Part shown: positions 26,490 through 36,215 of the stretch, piece after piece
Position numbering within the stretch: the stretch's first letter is position 1
Layout of the letters: each line of letters begins with the position of its first letter
Origin: Flavobacterium sp. 245
GTDB taxonomy: Bacteria > Bacteroidota > Bacteroidia > Flavobacteriales > Flavobacteriaceae
Length of the DNA: 64,000 nt
Assembly: GCF_004362055.1 (NCBI RefSeq)
Contig: NZ_SNXB01000010.1
Location: 62,001 to 126,000 of the forward strand
Direction: 5' to 3'
Translations under genes and position numbers: made by a program
Notes under the pieces: model-generated
The model's database searches: none
Told to the model about the DNA's origin: nothing
What the model saw: only the letters and a program-made list of their open reading frames with translations

Positions 26490-28631
26490 TTAATTGTATA
26501 AGTTTGGTTCACGTTCCCAGAACCTGTGTTTGCCCATTGCAGCAATAAATTTTTGTGCAAATGATTCGCTTGCAACTTCACTATTTATAATCATCCCATC
26601 ATCCTGATTGGTGATTTTTGATGCAAATGGCGCTATACTTAGTACAGCAGAAGCGGCTCCGTCAGCTGCTATAACTTTGCAGTGTTTGTAGGCATCATTT
26701 AAAAATTCATTTAGATCATCATTTTCAATTAGCGTGTTAATACCTAAACCGTCTGGAATGTATACAGCATCAAATAATACAGAAGAGGCAGTAAGGAAAC
26801 TGAAATCCACATGTATTTCTCCATCGGTATCAGTAACAACAGTTCCAAGATTTTTTGCTATAATACATCCTTTTGCATCTTCTTTCAATAATGCTTTTTT
26901 GATATTCGTGACTGCTGCCTCAGAAACTCCATCAGCAACTATAATAGCTACTTTTCTTGAAGCAATTGTGGGAGTGTTTGTTGGGTTTTTAAGCATAGTC
27001 AAGGCATCAGATGAAGCAACAGAAGATGCTACTGTTTTTGATTCTTGATTACCATTTTCGTTCTCAGGAGAAACTCCGTGATTTAATGGTGTTTCTAATA
27101 TTGAGGGAACTTTCATTCCAAGACCAACGGCTACTTTTTCGGCAAGATCTCTATCTACCTGAGACAATAGTCCAAGCATTCTCAGTCGTATTGCTGCAGT
27201 CTCTACCTTTCCAAGCTCAAAACGCAACGCTTTAATAATGTGGCTTTTTTCGGTTGAAGTTTGACTGTTAAAGAATAATTTGGCCTGACCAAAATGATCT
27301 GCAAAACTTTCGCTTCTTCCTCTTATTTTATGCGCATCTACACGCTCTTCAAAACTTGAAAAACCGCCTTCAGCAATCTTTGCCTGATAAGGACATCCTC
27401 CTCCGAGTGAATTGGGATGATAGCTTACGCGACCTACATTAATTTCTTGACGCATATGCCCGTCACGTTGATTATTATGTACAGGTGCAACGCTGCGATT
27501 AATTGGAATTTCATGAAAATTTGGGCTTCCTAATCTTGACAATTGTGTATCGGTATAGGAGAATAAACGTCCTTGCAATAACGGATCATTTGAGAAATCA
27601 ATTCCAGGAACAACATGTCCGGGATGAAAAGCAATTTGCTCCGTTTCTGCAAAGAAATTATCGGGGTTTTTATTCAGCACCATTCTTCCAACAATCGTTA
27701 CAGGTACTAATTCTTCAGGAACCAGTTTTGTTGGATCCAATAAATCAAATTCATATTTTTCTTCATCTTCTGAAGGAATGATTTGTACGCCTAATTCCCA
27801 TTCAGGGAAATTACCCGTATCAATTGCTTCCCAAAGATCTTGTCTGTGAAAATCAGGATTTTTTCCCGAAATTTTTTGTGCTTCGTCCCAGGCAACAGCG
27901 TGAGTTCCTAATTTTGGTTTCCAGTGAAATTTCACAAAAGAAGATTTTCCAGCCTCATTAATTAATCTGAAAGTATGTACTCCAAAACCTTCCATCATAC
28001 GATAACTTCTCGGAATGGCGCGATCAGACATAACCCACATAATCATGTGCATTGATTCTGGCATCAGTGAAATAAAATCCCAAAAAGTATCATGTGCCGA
28101 AGCAGCTTGAGGCATTTCATTATGAGGTTCTGGTTTTACGGCATGAATAAGATCTGGAAATTTAGCCGCATCCTGAATAAAGAAAACTGGAATATTATTT
28201 CCAACCAAATCATAAATTCCTTCCTGCGTATAAAATTTAACCGAAAACCCACGTACATCGCGTGCTAAATCAGTAGAACCACGTGAACCTGCAACAGTTG
28301 AGAATCTTGTAAAAACCGGAGTTTTAAGCCCCGCTTCTTGCAGAAAACCAGCTTTAGTTAATTCGGGGATTGGATTGGTTACTTCAAAAAAACCATGCGC
28401 TCCAGAACCTCTTGCGTGAACAATACGTTCAGGAATTCTTTCGTGGTCAAAATGCGTAATTTTTTCCCTTAAGATAAAATCCTCTAATAGGGAAGGACCT
28501 CGTTCGCCTGCTTTTAAAGAATTATTATCATCATTAATCTTGACACCTTGATCTGTGGTTAAGAACTTATTGGTGCCGTCGGATTTGTTGAACGACAGTT
28601 CTCTCTGTTTTTCATCCTGAAAATTTTCCAT
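26490..28631 (-). CDS. katE: Large-subunit catalase (HPII type) with C-terminal DJ-1/GATase-like domain
   Basis: 713 residues, the large clade 2 catalase length. The core (about 40-560) has the distal-haem region RIVHARGSGAHGFF, the GNNIPVFFIQDA segment and the proximal RLFSYTDTQLSRLG with the haem-ligand Tyr. Residues about 570-713 are a flavodoxin-like/class I amidotransferase-like domain (KVAIIVADGVSE, DAVYIPDG, VIAADGAASAVL) typical of HPII. The cytosolic enzyme splits hydrogen peroxide into water and oxygen. It is the first gene of an operon with the YciE/F-like gene. Confidence 0.95.
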   Translation of the reverse strand: MENFQDEKQRELSFNKSDGTNKFLTTDQGVKINDDNNSLKAGERGPSLLEDFILREKITHFDHERIPERIVHARGSGAHGFFEVTNPIPELTKAGFLQEAGLKTPVFTRFSTVAGSRGSTDLARDVRGFSVKFYTQEGIYDLVGNNIPVFFIQDAAKFPDLIHAVKPEPHNEMPQAASAHDTFWDFISLMPESMHMIMWVMSDRAIPRSYRMMEGFGVHTFRLINEAGKSSFVKFHWKPKLGTHAVAWDEAQKISGKNPDFHRQDLWEAIDTGNFPEWELGVQIIPSEDEEKYEFDLLDPTKLVPEELVPVTIVGRMVLNKNPDNFFAETEQIAFHPGHVVPGIDFSNDPLLQGRLFSYTDTQLSRLGSPNFHEIPINRSVAPVHNNQRDGHMRQEINVGRVSYHPNSLGGGCPYQAKIAEGGFSSFEERVDAHKIRGRSESFADHFGQAKLFFNSQTSTEKSHIIKALRFELGKVETAAIRLRMLGLLSQVDRDLAEKVAVGLGMKVPSILETPLNHGVSPENENGNQESKTVASSVASSDALTMLKNPTNTPTIASRKVAIIVADGVSEAAVTNIKKALLKEDAKGCIIAKNLGTVVTDTDGEIHVDFSFLTASSVLFDAVYIPDGLGINTLIENDDLNEFLNDAYKHCKVIAADGAASAVLSIAPFASKITNQDDGMIINSEVASESFAQKFIAAMGKHRFWEREPNLYN

Positions 28632-29430
28632 AATTGTTTAGTATTAATGGTTACAAATAAAAACCTGAGCCAGAAGTTCCTTATAAGTTCATTCATTGAA
28701 AATGAAATTCTTATATAGTTGTCAGGGTTTTCAAATGTAGTCTTAACAGTTACCGTTGCCGTTATACTATTGCAATTGCTTAGTTATACAATTTTCAGTA
28801 ATTCAGTTGGTTATGGAAATAAAATGATGTTTTTTTGTTTATAATTGAAGGAAAATCAATTAATAATATAATTAATTTAAGTTGATGTTGTACTGTTTAA
28901 TCGTAAGTTGTATAGAAACTTTATTTAATAATTGTATTCGTTTTCATTCAGTACTTCTGCCGCTTTGATTACGATTTCAGACCGGTGTTGGGGTTAGTAA
29001 CTTTTAGATCTGTTTTTTACCTAGTATCCAACGTTTATTTAAGTTTACCTCCGGTAATACCAGAAACTACAACCGGGTTAAAACAACTTTTATCAGCGAT
29101 ATCATTTCAGCTTTCATAAATTCGATATGGTGTTAAAATCCTGTAAAACAGTTGTTTGTGTTTTTTTAAATGAAATAATATTAGTGTTAAAGTTTTTTTA
29201 CGTAAGAAAAATAGTCGTTACTTTGTATCTATTCTAAAAAATATACCTTCTATAAGCATTTATTCTGGAATTTAATCAATACCAAGAATTTTTATTGAAT
29301 ATTGACTCCCCATTCAATTACATAATAAAAAAAATATACCCCTTTTCAAACAACGTAATTTAGCAAAACCACTTAAAAGTGACTTTTGACAACTTGTTAT
29401 AAATCATGTTTAATTAAATATTGATTGATT
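28632..29430. other. Divergent intergenic region between catalase and repeat-protein gene
   Basis: About 800 bases. Near the catalase start, 28682-28715 is an imperfect inverted repeat (TATAAG...CATT/AATG...CTTATA, with TTCATT-GAA-AATGAA at its core) that may be a regulatory site. No ORF, tRNA or insertion-sequence remnant is recognisable in the rest. Confidence 0.4.
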
Positions 29431-31269
29431 ATGAAAAGACAATTACTCGTATTTAGCCTTTTTTTTCTATGTTTTCTCCAAGCAAATGGACAAGTCGGAA
29501 TTGGAACTTCGACTCCAAATGCATCCTCTCAATTAGAAGTCGTTGCTACTAATAAAGGAATATTGATTCCCAGAGTAACATTGACAAGCACTACCGACGC
29601 GACAACGATATCTAATGGAAATCAAAACAGTCTTTTGGTATTTAACACGCAGACGGTTTCAGATATCACTCCCGGCTATTATTATTGGTATATCAACAAA
29701 TGGATTCGGTTGGGAAGCTCTGGAAGTGTAACCAATTTGATAGATAATGGCGACGGAACTATTACTTATATCAATGAATTAAATATTAGGGAAACAGTCA
29801 ATATTGCCCAAATTGTTAAAACTTATGAAACTTTAACCTCGGCTACATTTAATTCTGTAACCGGAATTTTGACATACATTGATGAACATAATGTTTCAAC
29901 AACTTTGAATCTGTCTACCATGATTCCGAATTTTGAAACATTGACTTCTATTTCCCAAGATGTTACTGCTGGCACCATTACTTATGTTGATGAAAAAGGA
30001 GCTTCAACAGTTTTGGATATTGCAACCCTAATCAAACAGCATGAAACGCTGACATCTGCAACTTTTGATAATACTACAGGGGTCTTGACCTATATTGATG
30101 AACATAATGTTTCAACAACACTGAATCTGTCTACTATGATTCCGAATTTCGAAACATTGACTTCTATTTCCCAAGATGTAACTGCTGGCACAATTACTTA
30201 TGTTGACGAAAAAGGAGTTTCAACAGTTTTGGATATAGCAGCCCTAATCAAACAGCATGAAACGCTGACATCTGCCAGTTTTGATGCTACAACGGGTATT
30301 TTGACTTACAATGACGAAGCCGGAACTGCAAATACCCTTAACTTAGGTTTAATGATTCCGAATTTCGAAACATTGACTTCAATTTCCCAAGATGTTACGG
30401 CTGGAACCATTACTTATGTTGATGAAAAAGGAGTTCCGACTATTTTGGATATTGCAGCCCTAATCAAACAGCATGAAACGCTGACTTCTGCCAGTTTTGA
30501 TGCTACAACGGGTATTTTGACTTACAATGACGAAGCCGGAACTGCAAATACCCTTAACTTAGGTTTGATGATTCCGAATTTCGAAACATTGACTTCAATT
30601 TCGCAAGATGTTACGGCTGGGACAATTACTTATGTTGACGAAAAAGGAGTTTCAACTGTTTTGGATATTTTAACGCTGATCAAACAGAATGAAACACTGA
30701 CTTCTGCCAGTTTTGATGCCGCAACAGGTATTTTAACTTACAACGACGAAGCCGGAACTGCAAACACCCTTAACTTAGGTTTAATGATTCCGAATTTCGA
30801 GACATTGACTTCAATTTCGCAAGATGTTACAGCTGGAACCATAACTTATGTTGATGAAGATGGCGCTTCAACTATTTTGAATATTGCATCATTAATTGCG
30901 CAACATGAAACTGTCACAACATTAGGACTTTCAGGAGGTACTTTGTCATACGCTAATGAGAATACTACGAATGCACCAATAAATTTAGTTTCAACTGACG
31001 TAAATAATGCGATAATAGCAGGAACTGATGGAGCTCTTTTTGCTGATAAAGCGGCGTTAGCTATTGAACCTTGGTTTGTTCAGGGAACTACAAATCAAGC
31101 AACACTAAACACTGACAATATTTATCAAATAGGGCGTGTTGGAATAAACAAGCAAATCGCAGATAAGCAACTAGATGTAAATGGAGATTTTAGATCATCG
31201 ATTCTTGCGCCTGATGGAAAAATTCATAGTATAGAGGTAAACAGTGTGTGTGTCCGTTTTAAAGTATAA
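29431..31269 (+). CDS. Secreted repeat protein with ten 36-residue units
   Basis: 612 residues from ATG 29431; the TTG six bases upstream is not needed. A signal peptide (ending ANGQ) is followed by VGIGTSTPNASSQLEV, an N-terminal motif shared by many Bacteroidota surface proteins. Residues 133-492 are ten tandem 36-residue units of two alternating types (A: ETLTSA.F....GILTY.DE...; B: ETLTSISQDVTAGTITYVDEKG...). The tail has RVGINKQIADKQLDVNGDFRSSI and ends abruptly at VNSVCVRFKV, with no T9SS tail. Related proteins often continue well beyond such a motif, so the end may be truncated. Probably a surface or adhesin-like structural protein. Confidence 0.7.
   Translation: MKRQLLVFSLFFLCFLQANGQVGIGTSTPNASSQLEVVATNKGILIPRVTLTSTTDATTISNGNQNSLLVFNTQTVSDITPGYYYWYINKWIRLGSSGSVTNLIDNGDGTITYINELNIRETVNIAQIVKTYETLTSATFNSVTGILTYIDEHNVSTTLNLSTMIPNFETLTSISQDVTAGTITYVDEKGASTVLDIATLIKQHETLTSATFDNTTGVLTYIDEHNVSTTLNLSTMIPNFETLTSISQDVTAGTITYVDEKGVSTVLDIAALIKQHETLTSASFDATTGILTYNDEAGTANTLNLGLMIPNFETLTSISQDVTAGTITYVDEKGVPTILDIAALIKQHETLTSASFDATTGILTYNDEAGTANTLNLGLMIPNFETLTSISQDVTAGTITYVDEKGVSTVLDILTLIKQNETLTSASFDAATGILTYNDEAGTANTLNLGLMIPNFETLTSISQDVTAGTITYVDEDGASTILNIASLIAQHETVTTLGLSGGTLSYANENTTNAPINLVSTDVNNAIIAGTDGALFADKAALAIEPWFVQGTTNQATLNTDNIYQIGRVGINKQIADKQLDVNGDFRSSILAPDGKIHSIEVNSVCVRFKV
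29827..30906 (+). repeat. Ten tandem 108-base coding repeats (five A/B pairs of 216 bases)
   Basis: Exactly 1080 bases = 10 x 108. Unit starts are at 29827, 29935, 30043, 30151, 30259, 30367, 30475, 30583, 30691 and 30799. Pairs beginning at 30259, 30475 and 30691 are nearly identical in DNA, showing recent expansion. No unit breaks the frame. Confidence 0.95.
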
Positions 31270-31441
31270 AATCAAGTGTAGGGAGCATTCAATTATCTAA
31301 CCACTTTGTTGAGGATTATTGTATGATTATTGCACTTGCCTACTAAAGTTTAATATTTTAGACTGCTATATTAAAAAAAAATATCATTTAAATCATTCGA
31401 TATCTTATTTCTTTATATTTTGAAAGACCGACTGTAATTCA

Positions 31442-32230
31442 TCATTGCATTGGTTTCATCTTCAGTAAATCTTTCATATTATTTGGCATACTATACATTT
31501 CAATGTTGTTCGAATTTGACGCTAAACCCTCAAATGCTACGGTGCCCAAATAATAATCCGTAAGATCAAATGTATATACCTGCCAGTTTTGGCTATTTTT
31601 TATTAAGCTGAAATCGACATAATGCTGTCCGTCTGAGCAAGGTATATATTTAAAATCTTCGTCAATTCCTTTTCCTAGCGCTTTAACAAAAGACTCTTTG
31701 CGTGTCCATAACATATAAAATGTTTTTTTTTTGTCGTTGGAATTTTGAATGGTAACTCTTTCAATATCATCAAAAATATCTGGCAGAAGACTTGAATATT
31801 TAAAGTCATCTGATAAATATTCAATATCAATGCCCACTTTTTTGCGTGAAATCGCAATAGTAGCAAAGTTTTCAGAATGTGAGATATTGAAATGCAGCCA
31901 AGGATGAGAAGCTAAATAAGGTTTTTTATTAAAATCATAATCAAGATAAATATTTTTAACATCTAATTTAGTATAAGCGCCTAAAAGAAGTTTTAAAATT
32001 GCTCTGTATATGATAAACCTGTTTCTGTCTATTTCCTTGTAGAACCGCTGTGCTTTTTTAATTTCAATAGAATTGAGAAATAGATATAAATCAGATTGCA
32101 AATTGAGAAAATCGGGCAAATATATATTGTAAATGATAATATCATTTGCATTCAAATAGTATTCCTTATCAGGAAATAACTGACTACTTTTGATAGTTAA
32201 AAAAGAAACAAATAGTTTAGATTTTTTCAT
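31442..32230 (-). CDS. Sfp-type 4'-phosphopantetheinyl transferase
   Basis: 262 residues. It has the family motifs FNISHSE (114-120), VGIDIE with metal ligands D135 and E137, and WTRKESFVKALGKG with E179. It transfers the phosphopantetheine arm from coenzyme A to the conserved Ser of carrier domains in the cytosol. Its start overlaps the end of the upstream NRPS gene by 14 bases, so it is translationally coupled and clearly dedicated to the three carrier domains of this locus. It is the last gene of the biosynthetic operon. Confidence 0.95.
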   Translation of the reverse strand: MKKSKLFVSFLTIKSSQLFPDKEYYLNANDIIIYNIYLPDFLNLQSDLYLFLNSIEIKKAQRFYKEIDRNRFIIYRAILKLLLGAYTKLDVKNIYLDYDFNKKPYLASHPWLHFNISHSENFATIAISRKKVGIDIEYLSDDFKYSSLLPDIFDDIERVTIQNSNDKKKTFYMLWTRKESFVKALGKGIDEDFKYIPCSDGQHYVDFSLIKNSQNWQVYTFDLTDYYLGTVAFEGLASNSNNIEMYSMPNNMKDLLKMKPMQ

Positions 32231-35200
32231 GTTTTTTATCTAGAATTTCTTGAAGTAGTCTGGCCAATTCCTTGTCATTTGGTGGCGCTAAAATATCATA
32301 ATGATTACCCGAGATATTATGAATTGCGACTCCTTTCAAGGCAGCCTTTTTCCATCCCAGATTATTTGGGTCAACTTTATGGTCAATATCATCTTTTGAT
32401 CGAAATAAATCTACTTTAAAATGCTGTGGTTTAAGTTGATATCGGTCTATGATTTTTTTTATCATGCCGTCAGCCTCGATAAGTTGCTCAATTGTCATAA
32501 CTTTTTGCTCCATCGTATTGTTGTTTTTACCAAAAAAACTTTTTAAGATGTATTTATTTTCATTAATACGAATCTTAAAAGCCCTCCAGCTAAAAATCAT
32601 TTCTTTGTATCGGACTATTTTTTTTTGCCAATAAGTTCTATAATAAAAAGAAGAATCAATTGATGAATCAAGTAATGCGGTCAAGCTAACCTCTTTGCCT
32701 AGTTCATTTAATTGGCGGGTCATTTCAAAGGCAATAATACCGCCAAAAGAATAGCCTGCTAAAGCGTAAGGCCCGTTAGGATTTTTTTTAATGATGGCAT
32801 CTACATAATGAGCGGCCATATCTTCAATTGATTCGTACCAGTCATTGTATTCTTTTGCAGTGCCTTGAATACCGTAAACAGGCTGATCATCATCAAAATA
32901 TTTACTGAGGTTGACAAAATTTAGAACATTGAGTCCTGCACCATGCACAATAAAAAGGGGAATTTTAGTGCCACTAGATTTTATTGCTACTAAGCAATCA
33001 GAATAAATTTCTTTACCAGCTATTAATTTTGCAAACTTCTCTATTGTTGAATGTTCAAATAGAGTAGAAAGGGGTAATTTTTTTCCCGTTTTTTCTTCAA
33101 TTTTACTCATGACCCTAACCGCAACGAGCGAATGGCCACCCATCTCGAAGAAATTGCTGAAAATATCAACATTCTCCAAATTCAAGCTCTCTTTCCAGAT
33201 AGCAGCTACTATTTCTTCTTCTTCTGTCCGAGGCTGTGTATATCCAATGTTTGTATCGGTTTTATATTCCAAAAGAGATTTACGGTCTATTTTTCCATTT
33301 AACGTTGTTGGGAACTTTTCTAATAGATTAAAATCATGAGGAACTAAATGGGATGGTAATTGAGAAGACAATTTTTCGCGCCATAAAGGAATTTGCTGTA
33401 CAGCATTTTCAATAGATCCTTCTGGAACAATATGGCCAATAAGAAAATTTTTATCAGCTAGTACTACAGCATATTTTATGCCTTCAAGTTCCATCAAAGC
33501 TTGTTCAACTTCGCCTGGTTCAATACGATGGCCCCTAATTTTGACTTGCTGATCTAAGCGTCCTAAGCAAACAATTTCATTGTTAGGTAAAAGTTTGCCT
33601 AAATCTCCAGTGCGATATACGACACTTATTTTTGAATTTGAAAACTCATTAATTATAAATTTTTCATCTGTAAGTTCCGGCCTCTTCCAGTATCCTGCCG
33701 CTAATCCATCTCCGCCAATAGCAATTTCTCCAATTTTTCCAGGTGGCAAAAGTTTGCCATGCTCGTTAATTATATAAAGCTGCGTATTTGCAATAGGTTT
33801 ACCAATTGTAATTAATGAATCGTCACTAGTTATTTGTTTTACAGAGGACCAAATTGTGGTTTCTGTCGGGCCATATACGTTCCAAATGGTATCGCATTTG
33901 TTTATTAGCTCTTTCGCAAGATCGGCAGACATGGCTTCTCCGCCACAAAGCGCCTTTATTGGCAACGGTGCTGACCAACCAGAATCTAATAGCATTGACC
34001 AAGTTGTGGGAGTTGCCTGTAAAAAACTGATTTTTTGTTTTTTAAGCACGTCTAGTAATAATCTGCCGTCTTTAGCAGTTTCATTGTCAGCCACTATTAG
34101 TGTAGCTCCTTTAATAAGTGGCAAGTATAGCTCTAAACCAGCAATATCAAAAGAAATAGTAGTGATAGAAAGCAACCTGTCATTTGGATTAATACCCGGT
34201 TCCTTAGCCATACTAAAAAGAAAGTTAACTAAGTTTTTATGAGTAATAGGAACTCCTTTTGGTTTACCTGTAGAACCAGAAGTGTAGAGTAAATAAGCTA
34301 CAGTTTCAAAATCAACTTTTCTTTCTAATTTGGTTACTGGAAATTGGCTCAATATTGCCATGGCATCTTCTATTAAAATAATATCAGCCAGTTCTAATAA
34401 TGATTGTGATACATCTTTATTTGTTAGTAAAAATTTAGCTTCAGAATCATCCATCATGAATTGTAGTCTAGAAATAGGATATTCAGGATCTAAAGGAAGA
34501 TAAGCCGCACCGCACTGCGTTATGGCTAATAATGAAATTACCAGTTCTGAACAACGAGGCATTGAAACAGCAATAAAATCGCCGGGTAAAATACCTTTAT
34601 CTTGTAGATAATGGGCCATTTGATTGATTTGAACTTGTAGGTCTTTATATAAAATAACAGTATCGAGAAATTCTAATGCTACATTTTCTGGTGTTTGTTT
34701 TGCTTGTAAATCAATTAAATCATGCAGTACGCTATTAGGATAGCTGGCATTTGTTGCATTTATTTCGTTGTATTCACTTATAAAATCTTGATTCGTAATT
34801 TGTTCTAAAGTTTTTGTTGGATCATCGGTAACTTTTTCTATTATTTTTTCTAGAGAGGCCATCATTTTTTTAATGGTTTCTGGTAGGAACAGAGCCGTGT
34901 TAAAAGACCATTCAAAAACGAGATTTTTTTCGGTACCGCTTGCATTAAGAAAAATTTCGAAAGTTTCGAAAGCCCTCGGATTACTCGTTAATTTATAGGT
35001 TAAATTTGTAAAATGAACACCATCAGTCATGCCTATATCTATGTTGAATGTAATGGGCACTAAAGGGATTCGTGAAGGATCGCGGGCAATATTTATTGTT
35101 TGTAAGAGCTGTCCAAAACTTAGTTGTGAATAATCATAACAATCAAAAAGTTCTGATTTTCGTTGTTTTAAGTAATCGTTAAAACTCTTATTTAAGTCTG

Positions 35201-36182
35201 GCCTGCTTCTTAATGGAAGTAAATTAACGCAGTGTCCCACCAAATGATTCATTCCTGTTGTAGCTTGACCAGCAGAAGGCAAACCTACTACGATATCATC
35301 CTGACCTGTTATTTGATATAAAAATAACTCAAAACTTACCAAGAGAGTAGTTACTAAACTTGAACCAGCATTTAAACCCGTTTGCTTTAGCTTTGATAAT
35401 AAATTTGTATCTAAAGCAAAATCTAAACGTTGACTTTTGTACGTTCGAAGTGGTGGTCTTGGATTATCTGTAGGCAAATTTATAATCGGTACAGATTTTT
35501 TATATATTTCATTCCAAAACTGTTCTCCTTTTTTATTTTTTTCACTTTGTAAAAATAATTGTTCTTCATCTGCATAAGCGCTAAAGGGAATAGGTTCTGG
35601 CAAATTAGGTATTTTGCCTTCAACATAAGCTGAATAAAGTGCTCCCAGATCTTGAAGAATAATTCCAAGTGACCATCCATCACAAATTATATGGTGTACA
35701 GTAAGGATTAATCTATGATTCGTTTCAGAAAACTTCAATAAACCTACTTTGATTAATGGTCCGTTAATCAGATCAAAAAGAAAATGGGCGTCTTTATGAA
35801 GGTATTCCTGTAAGATAGTATTCTGGGAAGATGGATCGAGATGAGATAGGTTGAGTTGGGCAATATTTATTGAAAGTTGTTTATAGATAGACATATAAAT
35901 ACCGTTTGTGCTAAATGTAGCGCGCAATGCCTCATGACGTTCTATCAATTTTTGAATAGCCAGATCCATAACACCAGTGTCTAATGGGCCGTTAAATTCT
36001 ACTGATAGTGATTCATTATAAGCACTAGCTGCATCATCGCCTCCAAAATAACAACCTGTCCAAATTTCAGCTTGTGTTTTTGTAGTAGGTATGACTTTTT
36101 CTAACTCTGGTCCAGAAAATGGATTAAAAGTTGCATTGTTTTTTAGAACTTCCACTTTATTTTTTCTATTAATATTGTACAA
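32217..36182 (-). CDS. NRPS module C-A-T-TE, predicted glycine-loading
   Basis: 1321 residues. The condensation domain (about 25-470) has HHIICDG with H164 and D168, and begins PTTKTQAEIW, the style seen in C domains that follow aminotransferase domains. The adenylation domain (about 490-985) shows LLYTSGSTGKPKG, NVYGPTETTIW and YRTGDLG. Specificity residues read by alignment to GrsA are D-I-L-Q-L-G-V-I-W(-K), one change from the textbook glycine code. The thiolation domain has S1018 in MGGHSLVA. The thioesterase (about 1075-1321) has GYSFGG with nucleophile S1145 and a late GNHYD histidine. It should couple glycine to the beta-amino acyl chain from the upstream megasynthase and release it by hydrolysis or cyclisation. 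Confidence 0.95.
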   Translation of the reverse strand: MYNINRKNKVEVLKNNATFNPFSGPELEKVIPTTKTQAEIWTGCYFGGDDAASAYNESLSVEFNGPLDTGVMDLAIQKLIERHEALRATFSTNGIYMSIYKQLSINIAQLNLSHLDPSSQNTILQEYLHKDAHFLFDLINGPLIKVGLLKFSETNHRLILTVHHIICDGWSLGIILQDLGALYSAYVEGKIPNLPEPIPFSAYADEEQLFLQSEKNKKGEQFWNEIYKKSVPIINLPTDNPRPPLRTYKSQRLDFALDTNLLSKLKQTGLNAGSSLVTTLLVSFELFLYQITGQDDIVVGLPSAGQATTGMNHLVGHCVNLLPLRSRPDLNKSFNDYLKQRKSELFDCYDYSQLSFGQLLQTINIARDPSRIPLVPITFNIDIGMTDGVHFTNLTYKLTSNPRAFETFEIFLNASGTEKNLVFEWSFNTALFLPETIKKMMASLEKIIEKVTDDPTKTLEQITNQDFISEYNEINATNASYPNSVLHDLIDLQAKQTPENVALEFLDTVILYKDLQVQINQMAHYLQDKGILPGDFIAVSMPRCSELVISLLAITQCGAAYLPLDPEYPISRLQFMMDDSEAKFLLTNKDVSQSLLELADIILIEDAMAILSQFPVTKLERKVDFETVAYLLYTSGSTGKPKGVPITHKNLVNFLFSMAKEPGINPNDRLLSITTISFDIAGLELYLPLIKGATLIVADNETAKDGRLLLDVLKKQKISFLQATPTTWSMLLDSGWSAPLPIKALCGGEAMSADLAKELINKCDTIWNVYGPTETTIWSSVKQITSDDSLITIGKPIANTQLYIINEHGKLLPPGKIGEIAIGGDGLAAGYWKRPELTDEKFIINEFSNSKISVVYRTGDLGKLLPNNEIVCLGRLDQQVKIRGHRIEPGEVEQALMELEGIKYAVVLADKNFLIGHIVPEGSIENAVQQIPLWREKLSSQLPSHLVPHDFNLLEKFPTTLNGKIDRKSLLEYKTDTNIGYTQPRTEEEEIVAAIWKESLNLENVDIFSNFFEMGGHSLVAVRVMSKIEEKTGKKLPLSTLFEHSTIEKFAKLIAGKEIYSDCLVAIKSSGTKIPLFIVHGAGLNVLNFVNLSKYFDDDQPVYGIQGTAKEYNDWYESIEDMAAHYVDAIIKKNPNGPYALAGYSFGGIIAFEMTRQLNELGKEVSLTALLDSSIDSSFYYRTYWQKKIVRYKEMIFSWRAFKIRINENKYILKSFFGKNNNTMEQKVMTIEQLIEADGMIKKIIDRYQLKPQHFKVDLFRSKDDIDHKVDPNNLGWKKAALKGVAIHNISGNHYDILAPPNDKELARLLQEILDKKHEKI

Positions 36183-36215
36183 TCAATTTTTTAGGAATAA
36201 ATTATAGAAGCTATT

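Noticed and set aside
26471..26581. N-terminal extension of the YciE/F-like protein
   Set aside because: The extra 37 residues overlap the catalase coding region, while the internal ATG at 26470 gives the family's usual start spacing.
29827..30906. CRISPR-like array
   Set aside because: The regular repeats are coding, 108 bases long, contiguous and without unique spacers.
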